This document shows positions 28,424 through 37,079 of a stretch of 64,000 bases of DNA, in pieces. The position numbers and the translations under genes were made by a program. The first letter of the stretch is position 1. Every line of letters starts with the position of its first letter. The stretch is from Paenibacillus etheri (GTDB taxonomy: Bacteria > Bacillota > Bacilli > Paenibacillales > Paenibacillaceae): contig NZ_LCZJ02000076.1 in the NCBI RefSeq assembly GCF_001012825.1, positions 1 through 64,000 on the forward strand, given 5' to 3'. The notes beneath the pieces are model-generated. The model saw only the letters and a list, made by a program, of their open reading frames with translations, ran no database searches and was not told the origin of the DNA.

Positions 28424-28852
28424 TTGACGGAGCACTATCCTGAGGAAGACCGCATATTTGAACTGCTGCAGGCATTAAACAAGGGAATCTGTCCGAAATT
28501 CGAACGATGTGCTGGGATTAGTCCTACACGGCTTCGCCTCCTGCATGAACTATTCCAGGTAGACGAAGTCAGCCAAATTACTCTGCAAAAGGGCATGGAT
28601 ATAGATGCGGCCGCCGTCACTCGGCACTTGAAAGGGATGGAAGAGAGCGGTACGATCACTCGCCGCAATAACCCAGCAGATAACAGGGTTACATTGGTCT
28701 CATTAACGGATCAAGGGCGGGAAAGAATGATTCAATATAGCGAAGAGAAGAGGCGGTTTGTCGCTACTCTGCTTACTGGATTTAACGATCAGGAGCGAAC
28801 AGTGCTTATAGATATGCTTAATCGTCTGCAATCTAATATCAATCTGTTGTAA
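28424..28852 (+). CDS. MarR-family transcriptional regulator
   Basis: 142 residues. The winged-helix core is TLQKGMDIDAAAVTRHLKGMEESGTI, followed by the wing NPADNRVTLVSLT. Cys residues lie near the N-terminus (GICPKFERCAG) and could sense oxidants or quinones. The start must be TTG at 28424: AGGAGG lies six to seven bases upstream, and the first in-frame ATG falls inside the recognition region. The nitroreductase gene follows 42 bases later, so this is probably its repressor. Confidence 0.9.
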   Translation: MTEHYPEEDRIFELLQALNKGICPKFERCAGISPTRLRLLHELFQVDEVSQITLQKGMDIDAAAVTRHLKGMEESGTITRRNNPADNRVTLVSLTDQGRERMIQYSEEKRRFVATLLTGFNDQERTVLIDMLNRLQSNINLL

Positions 28853-28894
28853 CTGTAACTACCTAAATTACACATTCAAAGGAGAAATACACAT

Positions 28895-29536
28895 ATGAAC
28901 GCTACACAAACACAAACCAATGATTTTAAAGAAATTATTACGGGTCGCCGCTCTATCCGCAAATATGATCCAACCGTTAAGATCAGCAAAGAAGAGATGA
29001 CACAGATTCTTACGGAAGCGACCCTTGCACCTTCTTCTGTAAACATGCAGCCTTGGCGGTTTCTTGTCATTGAAAGTGACGAAGCGAAAGCGACTTTAGC
29101 TCCACTTGCTCGCTTTAATGGCGTACAGGTTGAAACCTCTGCCGCTATGATTGCCATCTTCGGTGATTTGAATAATTTCGATTATGCTGAGGAGATTTAT
29201 GGTACAGCTGTTGAACGTGGACTAATGCCTGCTGAAGTTAAAGAAAACCAATTGACTAGATTATCCGCTCACTTTGCTACCTTGCCACGTGAAGTTAACA
29301 AAGATACTGTGCTGATCGATGGTGCTCTTGTTGCGATGCAGTTGATGCTGGTTGCCCGTGCACATGGTTACGATACGAATCCAATTGGTGGTTATGAGAA
29401 AGATCAAATCGCAGAAGCGTTTGGCATGGAAAAAGATCGTTACGTTCCTGTAATGTTGCTTTCCATTGGTAAGGCTGTTGATGCAGGTTACCCATCTGTC
29501 CGTTTGCCTATCGATAAGATTGCTGAGTGGAAATAA
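28895..29536 (+). CDS. Nitroreductase family protein (FMN-dependent)
   Basis: 213 residues. The FMN-binding Arg segment GRRSIRKYDP is near residue 18, PSSVNMQPWRFLVIE near residue 48, and the C-terminal segment has GGYEKDQIAEAFGM. It probably reduces nitro compounds or quinones with NAD(P)H. Enzymes of this kind under MarR control protect against quinone or electrophile stress. AAAGGAG precedes the ATG. It is the middle gene of the marR operon. Confidence 0.93.
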   Translation: MNATQTQTNDFKEIITGRRSIRKYDPTVKISKEEMTQILTEATLAPSSVNMQPWRFLVIESDEAKATLAPLARFNGVQVETSAAMIAIFGDLNNFDYAEEIYGTAVERGLMPAEVKENQLTRLSAHFATLPREVNKDTVLIDGALVAMQLMLVARAHGYDTNPIGGYEKDQIAEAFGMEKDRYVPVMLLSIGKAVDAGYPSVRLPIDKIAEWK

Positions 29537-29564
29537 ATAAATTACACCTTAGGAGGAATATACA

Positions 29565-29858
29565 ATGATCATTATCCATGCTGAGCTCAAAGTGAATCCG
29601 GAACGTCGCGAGCAGTTTTTGGAGGAGTCCAAAACACTGCTCACTGCTACTCACGCTGAGGAGGGAAATCTCTCTTACGAGCTGTATGAGAATGCAGGAG
29701 AAGCAAATTCATTTATTATGGTGGAGACATGGCGCGACGCTGAAGCCGTATCCAACCACAATACGAGCCCTCATTTTACCACGTTCTCAGCTAAAGCTGG
29801 TGAATTCTTGGCTGCGCCACTAGACGTAAAAGTATTTAGCGCAGAGCAAGTGAAATAA
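29565..29858 (+). CDS. Antibiotic biosynthesis monooxygenase (ABM) domain protein, YgiN-like
   Basis: 97 residues, one ferredoxin-like ABM domain: IIHAELKVNPERREQFLEE at the start, then GNLSYELYENAGEANSFIMVETW. Related proteins oxidise quinols or act on small aromatic compounds without cofactors. Being the third gene behind marR and a nitroreductase fits a quinone-handling operon. AGGAGG lies at good spacing. A terminator follows at 29894-29941. Confidence 0.9.
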   Translation: MIIIHAELKVNPERREQFLEESKTLLTATHAEEGNLSYELYENAGEANSFIMVETWRDAEAVSNHNTSPHFTTFSAKAGEFLAAPLDVKVFSAEQVK

Positions 29859-29893
29859 GTTATCTCGATTCTTAGGGAATCTTGTTTTATCCT

Positions 29894-29941
29894 AAACAGG
29901 GATGATCCATAGCCATAATGGCTGCGGGCATCCCTGTTTTT
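29894..29941 (+). terminator. Rho-independent terminator
   Basis: AAACAGGGATG pairs with CATCCCTGTTT around an internal AGCCATAATGGCT hairpin and is followed by TTT. It ends the marR operon. Confidence 0.85.
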
Positions 29942-30013
29942 GTCTTCCCCGTTATATAAGGCCCATTGTCATGTATAATGATCGTTATAAATTATCAAGG
30001 TGGAGTAATCGCT

Positions 30014-30391
30014 ATGAAAATCAAAATTACAAAGAGTGGTTTAAAAAAGGACGAGGTATTCTTTCTTACAGAATTCGGCGAGGGCCGGGGGATCTGGTGC
30101 AGTGCTCCTGTGAAGCCAGGGACAGAAACGGATGTAGAATTCGAGCTTTCGGAGCTGCTCATGAGATGGGTGGATATTCTACCTGTACCTGCTAGTGGGT
30201 TCAACATCAGGTTAGAGGGAGATAAGGTTGTTTTTACGGGTGTGCTGGAGAATATTGAAGAAGACGGAACAGGATATTTGCGATTAGGTGAAAGCTTAGT
30301 GATGTTCGAGTGTCTCGGTGAGCCTATGGCACTTGGTGTGTTTGTAGAAGTACAGGTCCGTGATGTAAGCATCTACCCCTTGAGTATTTGA
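30014..30391 (+). CDS. Uncharacterised beta-rich protein
   Basis: 125 residues; no family recognised. It begins MKIKITKSGLKKDEVFFLTE and continues with alternating short strands and acidic turns, with no membrane segments or signal peptide, so a small beta-barrel-like cytosolic protein is likely. GGTGGAG lies about eight bases before the ATG at 30014, which is better than an earlier in-frame ATG at 29966. It stands between the marR operon terminator and the arsR gene and may be expressed alone. Confidence 0.7.
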   Translation: MKIKITKSGLKKDEVFFLTEFGEGRGIWCSAPVKPGTETDVEFELSELLMRWVDILPVPASGFNIRLEGDKVVFTGVLENIEEDGTGYLRLGESLVMFECLGEPMALGVFVEVQVRDVSIYPLSI

Positions 30392-30451
30392 CGCTTATCA
30401 GGGACTAAGATAACATTAGATTTAGAAGTAAGCTATGAGGAGTAGAAGTCT

Positions 30452-30778
30452 ATGAACACCGAAATTCAGCAATTTAAGACCGAATTCTTCAAGGCGCTGG
30501 CTCATCCGATGCGTATTCGTATACTGGAACTGCTCAGCGAAGGTGAGAAGAATGTAAATGAACTGCAGGCGATTCTAGGATCAGAGGGCTCTGCTGTATC
30601 CCAGCAGTTAGCCGTTTTACGCGCCAAGAATGTAGTAGCCAGTGTTAAAGAGGGTACTACTGTGATCTATTCGTTACGTGATCCTCTGATTAAAGATCTG
30701 CTAATCGTAGCTAAACAAATATTTGATAACCATCTGGTGAATACCATTTCATTGCTCGAAGGTATGCGCGGAGAATAA
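30452..30778 (+). CDS. ArsR-family transcriptional regulator
   Basis: 108 residues with a winged helix: FFKALAHPMRIRILELLSEGE, then NVNELQAILGSEGSAVSQQL with the recognition helix, then the wing VKEGTTVIYSLRDP. No metal-binding Cys pair is present, so it is not an arsenic-type sensor. It lies 100 bases before a SulP transporter gene in the same direction and probably controls it. GAGGAG is eight bases before the ATG. Confidence 0.93.
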   Translation: MNTEIQQFKTEFFKALAHPMRIRILELLSEGEKNVNELQAILGSEGSAVSQQLAVLRAKNVVASVKEGTTVIYSLRDPLIKDLLIVAKQIFDNHLVNTISLLEGMRGE

Positions 30779-30878
30779 ATGGAATAACATTATTTTGGCG
30801 TTGACAACAGTCGCGCCCTAGAGTAATGTTTTTCTTATATTCAAATAATCAGATATTTAAAGAAAAGAAGGTTTGATC

Positions 30879-32660
30879 ATGACAGGGTGGGGCCGGTATA
30901 AAGGCTACAACATGAATGCATTTCGCAAGGATTTGATTTCGGGGACAATCGTCGGTGTTATTGCCATTCCTTTGGGGATGGCATTTGCTATTGCTTCTGG
31001 TGTTAAACCGGAGTATGGCATTTACACGACGATCGTTGCCGGCATATGTATTTCATTGTTCGGAGGTTCAAAATTTCAGATTGGCGGGCCGACAGGTGCT
31101 TTTATTCCTATCTTGTTTGCCATTGCGATGGAGTATGGCTATGAGAACCTGCTTATCGCCGGGATGATGGCAGGGGTAATACTAGTCCTCATGGGATTAT
31201 TAAAGCTGGGTGTACTGATTAAGTTTATTCCGAGGCCGGTAACGATTGGTTTCACAGCGGGAATAGCAGTCATTATCTTCACCGGACAGATTGCTAATTT
31301 TCTTGGATTAAGGAATATAGAACGGCATGAGAGCTTTCTAGATAACATGAAAGAAATAGGGCTTCATCTATCGACGCTGAATGGTTACAGTATCCTGACC
31401 GCCGTGATTTGTCTTGCCGTGGTCATTCTAGCGATTCGATTCGCTCCGAAGGTGCCTGGATCATTGGTAGGTCTTCTGTGCGCGACTGTGATTGCCGCGT
31501 TATTCTTTAGCGGCCAAGTGACTACGATTGGCTCTGCTTACGGAGATATCCCTAATACCTTACCAAGCTTTCGATTTCCGAACATTACTTGGGAACGAAT
31601 TACACTGCTAATTCGTCCGGCATTTATCATAGCGATGCTCGGTGCTATAGAGTCATTGTTATCCGCTGTTGTAGCGGATGGGATGACAGGTAGCCGCCAT
31701 AATAGCAACCGTGAGCTGATTGGTCAGGGGGTCGCAAATATTGCCGCTCCATTGTTCGGAGGCATACCAGCGACAGGTGCAATTGCTAGAACAGCGACGA
31801 ACATCAAGAGTGGTGCTGTTTCTCCAATCTCAGGGATCGTTCACGGGGTTGTAGTGTTTCTAATTCTCCTGTTGTTCGCACCCTATGCTTCCAGTATTCC
31901 TTTGGCTGCGATGGCACCTATCTTAATGGTGGTTGCCTGGAATATGAGTGAGCGCAAAGAATTTCTTCATTTGCTAAAGATCAAGACCGGCGATTCCTTG
32001 GTGTTATTCATCACTTTCTTGTTAACGATATTTGCAGATTTAACGCTGGCTGTAGAGGTGGGATTGATTCTTGCAGTCATTCTGTTTGTGAAACGAATGG
32101 GAGAGGTTCATTTGGTAGCCAAAGTACTGCCTGATCCGAATTCCGTTAAGGTTGAAGCACATATGGTTACGGAGAGTCATGATTGTCCGCAAATTGGAAT
32201 TTACACGGTGGAGGGTCCGCTGTTTTTTGGCGCTGCTTATCGATTCGATGACACTATGCCAAGCTATGGCGGCTCGGATCAACCCAGAATTATATTAATG
32301 CGGATGGGAAAAGTACCATTCATGGATACCACCGGAGAATCCAATTTAGCAGAGCTGGTGAGGCATTTACAAGCCGTTGGAGGGAAACTAATGATCTCCG
32401 GCATTCAGCCACAGCCGCTTGAACTACTCAAGAGAACTGGCCTGTATAGCACCATAGGTGAGGCGCAGTTTTATAAGCACACTGGGGAAGCGATAAATGA
32501 TGCGCTTAGCAGCATCGATTACAATAAGTGCATTGGATGTAGCCATGCCGCATTTAGGGAGTGTACAGCGTTCTCCTGTCTGGAAGAGGCGGGAAGCCTG
32601 CGCGGTGTGAAAGGGCGTAAGAAACCTGTAATTGCACCTGAACTAAATAGTGGTCTTTGA
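30879..32660 (+). CDS. SulP-family anion transporter with STAS domain and Cys-rich tail
   Basis: 593 residues. Ten to fourteen membrane helices cover about 15-420, with the SulP signature regions GVIAIPLGMAFAIASGV and GGPTGAFIPILFAIA. A cytosolic STAS domain covers about 440-545 (MGKVPFMDTTGESNLAELVR). The last 45 residues form an unusual tail with the Cys pattern CIGCSHAAFRECTAFSC. SulP proteins carry sulfate, bicarbonate or similar anions; the substrate is not evident. The ATG at 30879 has AAGAAGG at seven bases. Confidence 0.92.
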   Translation: MTGWGRYKGYNMNAFRKDLISGTIVGVIAIPLGMAFAIASGVKPEYGIYTTIVAGICISLFGGSKFQIGGPTGAFIPILFAIAMEYGYENLLIAGMMAGVILVLMGLLKLGVLIKFIPRPVTIGFTAGIAVIIFTGQIANFLGLRNIERHESFLDNMKEIGLHLSTLNGYSILTAVICLAVVILAIRFAPKVPGSLVGLLCATVIAALFFSGQVTTIGSAYGDIPNTLPSFRFPNITWERITLLIRPAFIIAMLGAIESLLSAVVADGMTGSRHNSNRELIGQGVANIAAPLFGGIPATGAIARTATNIKSGAVSPISGIVHGVVVFLILLLFAPYASSIPLAAMAPILMVVAWNMSERKEFLHLLKIKTGDSLVLFITFLLTIFADLTLAVEVGLILAVILFVKRMGEVHLVAKVLPDPNSVKVEAHMVTESHDCPQIGIYTVEGPLFFGAAYRFDDTMPSYGGSDQPRIILMRMGKVPFMDTTGESNLAELVRHLQAVGGKLMISGIQPQPLELLKRTGLYSTIGEAQFYKHTGEAINDALSSIDYNKCIGCSHAAFRECTAFSCLEEAGSLRGVKGRKKPVIAPELNSGL

Positions 32661-32678
32661 GTTAAATAGATAAGAGTC

Positions 32679-32706
32679 AGCCCGGACGTTTCTGCGTCCG
32701 GGCTTT
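32679..32706 (+). terminator. Rho-independent terminator
   Basis: AGCCCGGACG pairs with CGTCCGGGCT around TTTCTG, followed by TTT. It ends the arsR-sulP transcript. Confidence 0.9.
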
Positions 32707-32713
32707 TGTATTC

Positions 32714-32812
32714 AAATATAAGAAAGTATAAGTTTCACACTATACATTATCCTTATATTTCTCGCTTAAACGCTTATCATCCTAATAAGGATGATGAAGA
32801 CGTTTATGCTTG
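32714..32812 (+). repeat. Two-hairpin intergenic repeat, copy 1
   Basis: The first hairpin has arms AAATATAAG and CTTATATTT with an inner AGTATA/TATACA stem. The second spans AAACGCTTATCATCCT and AGGATGATGAAGACGTTT. Nearly the same element occurs at 53735-53833 (same strand) and 48835-48935 (opposite strand). Confidence 0.85.
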
Positions 32813-32893
32813 AGATTGGACTTAAGAATGCCAAATTTGTACAATTGGGTATAAGTTAAATGTAAACTATATCGATAAGGAGAATATAAGCTC

Positions 32894-33595
32894 ATGAAGG
32901 AATTGAATTATCCAAAGGTGTTTATGCTCTTGGCAGGTCTCTCTGTGGCGACATTGGCCGTATATCGTGTAGTGTCACTTCAGACGGATTCGTTTTATGC
33001 TTTCTTAATCTGGAATTTGTTCCTGGCTTGGATTCCGTTCTTGTTCTCTATGGCTGCTTATGAACTGGATAAAAGGAAGATAGGTGGCTTGCTGCTTGTT
33101 CCACTAGGCGTCGCTTGGCTGCTGTTCTTTCCGAACGCGCCTTATCTCATGACGGATCTGGTGCATCTAACGATAAGAAAAAGCAGATATATCGTGGATG
33201 GCACCATTCAGAATCGGTATTGGTATGATATGGTTACCCTCCTATTATTCACTTGGAGCGGCTGGTTGACCGGGTTCTTCTCTTTATACCAGTTCCAGAC
33301 GGTTGTATATCGCAAAAGCAGCCTGCTGTTCTCTTGGGTATTCGTCCTCGCAGCATGTGTGCTTGGGGGGTATGGTGTACTGCTTGGCCGAGTCTACAGG
33401 CTGAATAGCTGGGACGTACTAACAGACCGGCATCAGTTGTATCAACTGGTTATGGATAGCTTGAATCGTCAGTCGGTATTTTTTAGCTTGTTTATTGCCT
33501 TTGTGTTGCTGGTTATCTACGCTACGATGTACTGTTTGCTAAATGGTCTTGGAACCGGTGCAAGAGGAAAGGGCTCCAAACACATACATGGTTAA
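32894..33595 (+). CDS. DUF1361 membrane protein
   Basis: 233 residues with about six to seven membrane helices. DUF1361-type segments are visible: LAWIPFLFSMAAYELDK, FPNAPYLMTDLVHLTIRK and WYDMVTLLLFTWSGWLTGFFSLY. The function of the family is unknown. The ATG has AAGGAG eleven bases upstream. Its stop codon overlaps the stop of the opposite-strand alkyltransferase-like gene (33592-33595). Confidence 0.88.
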   Translation: MKELNYPKVFMLLAGLSVATLAVYRVVSLQTDSFYAFLIWNLFLAWIPFLFSMAAYELDKRKIGGLLLVPLGVAWLLFFPNAPYLMTDLVHLTIRKSRYIVDGTIQNRYWYDMVTLLLFTWSGWLTGFFSLYQFQTVVYRKSSLLFSWVFVLAACVLGGYGVLLGRVYRLNSWDVLTDRHQLYQLVMDSLNRQSVFFSLFIAFVLLVIYATMYCLLNGLGTGARGKGSKHIHG

Positions 33596-33909
33596 TCCGC
33601 ACATTCCGGATCAAATTGGAATTGCTTAAGTTCTACCACACCTTTTTCATCAAAAATAATCCCTTCTTCCTGCAAATAAAGCTTCTGGAGGGAACTAGAC
33701 TCATCTTCAGTTAAGGAGATCATTCCTTTGGAGTTGATGACCCGGTGCCAAGGAAGTTTATATTTTCTACTCATGGAGTGAAGGATACGCACAACCTGCC
33801 TCGCTCCTCTTGGGCTTCCCGCCGCACGGGCAATACCTCCATAGGTCATCACTTTACCTTCAGGTATGGACTGTATGATACGTATCACTTGTTCCGTAAA
33901 TGGTGTCAT
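33592..33909 (-). CDS. Alkyltransferase-like (ATL) DNA-repair protein, MGMT family
   Basis: 105 residues, only the DNA-binding domain of O6-alkylguanine transferases. The segment GKVMTYGGIARAAGSPRGARQV is typical. The active-site motif PCHRV is PWHRV here, so Cys is replaced by Trp; the protein can bind alkylated bases but not remove the group, as known for ATL proteins that hand lesions to nucleotide excision repair. The ATG at 33909 is preceded by AGGAG at seven bases. Confidence 0.9.
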   Translation of the reverse strand: MTPFTEQVIRIIQSIPEGKVMTYGGIARAAGSPRGARQVVRILHSMSRKYKLPWHRVINSKGMISLTEDESSSLQKLYLQEEGIIFDEKGVVELKQFQFDPECAD

Positions 33910-34136
33910 AGGGGAGCTCCTATCTCTTATTTTTATCAAATTATACCAGATGGTCACTGCAATCATAAACATTCATTAATGCCGCCGCCGAAGCGGCTTT
34001 TTTCATTTTTAATGGAGGGAGTTTACTACTCTCCTTTACGAAGAAGTTGATCCCTTTTCAGTATAATTTTGGCGGATAGTATTTAGTGAGATGGGGGATA
34101 ATTTCTAGGAAACCTATTGTGACAGGAGTGACTACT

Positions 34137-35687
34137 GTGGAGGAACAGACAGCAGGAGGTAACCGCAAAGATTCTCAACAAAATACGACGTCTGGGCAGA
34201 CTCCGAGTACGTCACTAGATGAAATGATGAACCTGTTTCGACAAATATTCAAGGATGATGGAACACTTAGAATCAGAGTGCTAAATAATGAGGGTAGTGA
34301 AATTCTTCGCTTCGGGTTAGTTAACGTTGACGGGATGGTTGACAAGCATATGATTCAGGAGGGAGTTATTAAGCCATTGATGGCTTTTGACTTCACCAGA
34401 ATGGAGTATGGCAACACAGCGGAGCTAATGGAGAAAATTAGGACGCAGGTCATTAATGTTACTGATGTGGTTACTTCTACAGATTTGAATGAAATGATTA
34501 GTGCGATTATAGCTGGCAAGACTTTATTGCTACTCGACGGTTATGCCGGTGTTCTCACTATTGGTGCACAAGGCTGGGATAAAAAGGCTATTACGGAGCC
34601 AGTGACCGAGAAAAGTGTTTATGGCCCGCGGGAAGGATTTACAGAATCGTTAATAGTAAACCTGACCCAAATCCGCCGAAGAGTACAAGATTCCGACTTG
34701 AAGTTTATTTTTAGCAAGATCGGATCCCGTTCTAACACACAGATATGTATTTGCTATATGGAAAGCCTGGCATCACCAAGTATTGTTAAAGAATTGCAGG
34801 ATCGGCTTAGACAGGTTGATATAGATCTTGTTCTGGATACGGCCTATCTTTCGGAATTAATAAGAGACGAACCTTTTTCACCCTTTGAGATGACAGGAAG
34901 CACAGAACGCCCGGATTCCTTAGTCAGTAAAATGATGGAGGGTAGAGTGGCCTTACTTATAGAAGGTAGCCCGTATGCGATGACCGTACCCTATCTATTT
35001 GTGGAAAATTTTCAAGCAAGTTCTGATTATTACATTAACTATTATTTTGGTTCATTTAACCGAATGCTAAGAATGGTTGGAGCTTTTCTGTCTATTAGTA
35101 TTCCCGCACTTTATGTGGCTTTGGTCACCTTCAGTCAGGAAATGATACCGACCCAGTTATTGCTCAGCATTGCTACTTCAAGAGTAGCAGTCCCCTTTCC
35201 GACAGTAGTAGAGGCAGTGTTCATGTTAACGATATTTGAAATCCTAAGAGAGGCAGGAGAACGGATTCCTACCTATATTGGACAGGCGATCAGCATTGTA
35301 GGGGCTCTTGTGTTGGGACAGGCGGCCGTAGAAGCAAGATTAGTGAGTGCCCCAATGATTATTGTCGTCGGCTTAACCGGAATCATGACGCTGCTCAATT
35401 CTAGATTGACAGGCCCGTTAATTATAGTAAGAGCACTTTTATTATGTGCAAGCTTTATGCTGGGCATTTATGGGTACTTTCTGGGAATGCTCGGGCTTGT
35501 TATTCATTTGATGAGTTTGCGCTCCTTTGGGGTATCATACATGCTTGGGATAGGCTCTATCCGTCCGCAGGATATTAAAGATACAGCGATCAGGGCACCG
35601 TGGTGGCATATGCATCTGCGTCCAGCGATGATCGGGGCACGAAACAGGAAGAGAAAAGGGTCCAATAAAATAGAGAGAAGGCCATGA
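34137..35687 (+). CDS. Spore germinant receptor A subunit (GerA family), operon 2
   Basis: 516 residues. A hydrophilic N-terminal domain (about 1-290) is followed by membrane helices (about 290-480) with MEGRVALLIEGSPYAMTVPY, PALYVALVTFS, PTQLLLSIATSRV and LGQAAVEARLVSAP. It lacks the hydrophobic N-terminal stretch of the operon 1 copy. The GTG at 34137 is supported by AGGAG at about eight bases; an in-frame ATG at 34086 lacks a site. Order in this operon is A-C-D-B. Confidence 0.9.
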   Translation: MEEQTAGGNRKDSQQNTTSGQTPSTSLDEMMNLFRQIFKDDGTLRIRVLNNEGSEILRFGLVNVDGMVDKHMIQEGVIKPLMAFDFTRMEYGNTAELMEKIRTQVINVTDVVTSTDLNEMISAIIAGKTLLLLDGYAGVLTIGAQGWDKKAITEPVTEKSVYGPREGFTESLIVNLTQIRRRVQDSDLKFIFSKIGSRSNTQICICYMESLASPSIVKELQDRLRQVDIDLVLDTAYLSELIRDEPFSPFEMTGSTERPDSLVSKMMEGRVALLIEGSPYAMTVPYLFVENFQASSDYYINYYFGSFNRMLRMVGAFLSISIPALYVALVTFSQEMIPTQLLLSIATSRVAVPFPTVVEAVFMLTIFEILREAGERIPTYIGQAISIVGALVLGQAAVEARLVSAPMIIVVGLTGIMTLLNSRLTGPLIIVRALLLCASFMLGIYGYFLGMLGLVIHLMSLRSFGVSYMLGIGSIRPQDIKDTAIRAPWWHMHLRPAMIGARNRKRKGSNKIERRP

Positions 35688-36835
35688 ACATGCTGAAAAA
35701 GGTAATCCTGGCCTTTATATCCCTGATCCTTCTTATAAGTGTAACTGGCTGTTGGAACTACTCTGAAGTGGATGATATATCGATTGTAGCCGGGGTGGGG
35801 ATTGACAAGGGCGAATCTGAAGGGGAACTGTCGGTAACGGTAGAGATTGTGGATACGAAGGAAGGGATGAAATCAAGTCCAGCTGGATTTAAAATACTAA
35901 CACTCTCTGGCAAGACGATTTTTGAGATTGCGCGAGGAATAATCTCCATAACAGGAAAAAAATTATTTTGGAGTCATTCCAAAGCGATTGTTCTCAGTGA
36001 AGAGGTAGCCCGGGAAGGAGTTATCAAAGTGATTGATTGGTATAACAGAGATACAGAGACACGATCGGATGTATACATATTCGTCTCTAAAGAGAAGACG
36101 GCTAAGGAAGTGATCAGTCTAAGCAGTGTAACGGAAAGTATTACAGCCTTTGCACTAGCACAACAGATGAGGTCTGAGAAGAATGTCAGTACGGCTCCCG
36201 TCGTGGAAATTTGGGATTTCATTGATAAGTTAGAGGCTTCTGGAGAATTTGCAATGGCTCCGCTTATCTATATTCATGAACAAAATAAGATAAAAAATGC
36301 TCGGGTAAGTGGGACCGCTATATTCAGTATGGATAAAATGGTTGGGACGATCAGCGGTGAAGAAACGAAGTATATGTTGTTTGCAAAAGATCAAATCCAG
36401 GGTGGGGTGTTAACTGTAAATGATAAGCAAGGAAAAACCGCCTTTTCTCTAGAGATTCTGTCTAATAAAACAAAAGTAAAGCCTGTATGGATCGATGGCA
36501 AATTACAAATGCAAATTAACACAGAAACGCAAGTCGGATTGGATGAGGTAATGACTCCGGAAGAATTCAATAATATTAATAGCAAGAATGTACTTGAGGA
36601 GCGGGCCGGAAAGGAATTACAGGAGCGGATCCTCTCCATTATCCATAGGGTACAGAAGGATTATCATGCTGATATTTTTGGATTTGGAGAGCTTATCCAT
36701 GAGAGAATGCCGCAAACCTGGAAGAAAGTTAAGGAAAACTGGGGACAGGAATTCAGCGAATTGGACGTGGTTGTAAATTCCAAAGTGATAATTAAGAGCA
36801 GTGGGCAAACTTCAAGATCTATCCAGACTCATTAA
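35684..36835 (+). CDS. Spore germinant receptor C subunit lipoprotein, operon 2
   Basis: 383 residues. The lipobox is VTGCWN near residue 23. GerAC-family features are VDDISIVAGVGIDKG, FWSHSKAIVLSEEVA, TRSDVYIFVSKEKTA and the C-terminal IFGFGELIHE. The ATG overlaps the A-subunit stop (ATGA). A second ATG two codons later has better spacing to GAAGG and may be the true start. Confidence 0.93.
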   Translation: MNMLKKVILAFISLILLISVTGCWNYSEVDDISIVAGVGIDKGESEGELSVTVEIVDTKEGMKSSPAGFKILTLSGKTIFEIARGIISITGKKLFWSHSKAIVLSEEVAREGVIKVIDWYNRDTETRSDVYIFVSKEKTAKEVISLSSVTESITAFALAQQMRSEKNVSTAPVVEIWDFIDKLEASGEFAMAPLIYIHEQNKIKNARVSGTAIFSMDKMVGTISGEETKYMLFAKDQIQGGVLTVNDKQGKTAFSLEILSNKTKVKPVWIDGKLQMQINTETQVGLDEVMTPEEFNNINSKNVLEERAGKELQERILSIIHRVQKDYHADIFGFGELIHERMPQTWKKVKENWGQEFSELDVVVNSKVIIKSSGQTSRSIQTH

Positions 36836-36849
36836 AAATAGGTGATGAA

Positions 36850-37053
36850 TTGGTTGCTATAGTTATTCTTGTCTATGCGGTTATCGTATTGTTCGATTCT
36901 TACGGATTGTTAAAGCAGGGGATAAAGCGGGACTTTTGGGTTTGTTCAGCCTTATGTCTAGTTTCATTTGGTATTGCTATTGCATTGTCCATGAAGTGGT
37001 CGATTCCCAGCCCTTCACCACTAATTGCAAATTGGATCAAGAAGCTATTTTAG
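36850..37053 (+). CDS. Small two-helix membrane protein of the ger operon (D-type subunit)
   Basis: 67 residues from a TTG at 36850 with AGGTGATG just upstream. Two hydrophobic helices are predicted (about 2-18 and 28-45), with a basic tail. Short two-helix D subunits are known from several Bacillus ger operons, where they modulate receptor activity. The position between C and B subunit genes supports this reading. Confidence 0.75.
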   Translation: MVAIVILVYAVIVLFDSYGLLKQGIKRDFWVCSALCLVSFGIAIALSMKWSIPSPSPLIANWIKKLF

Positions 37054-37079
37054 GGAACAAGCTTAAAAGGAGAAAGTGT

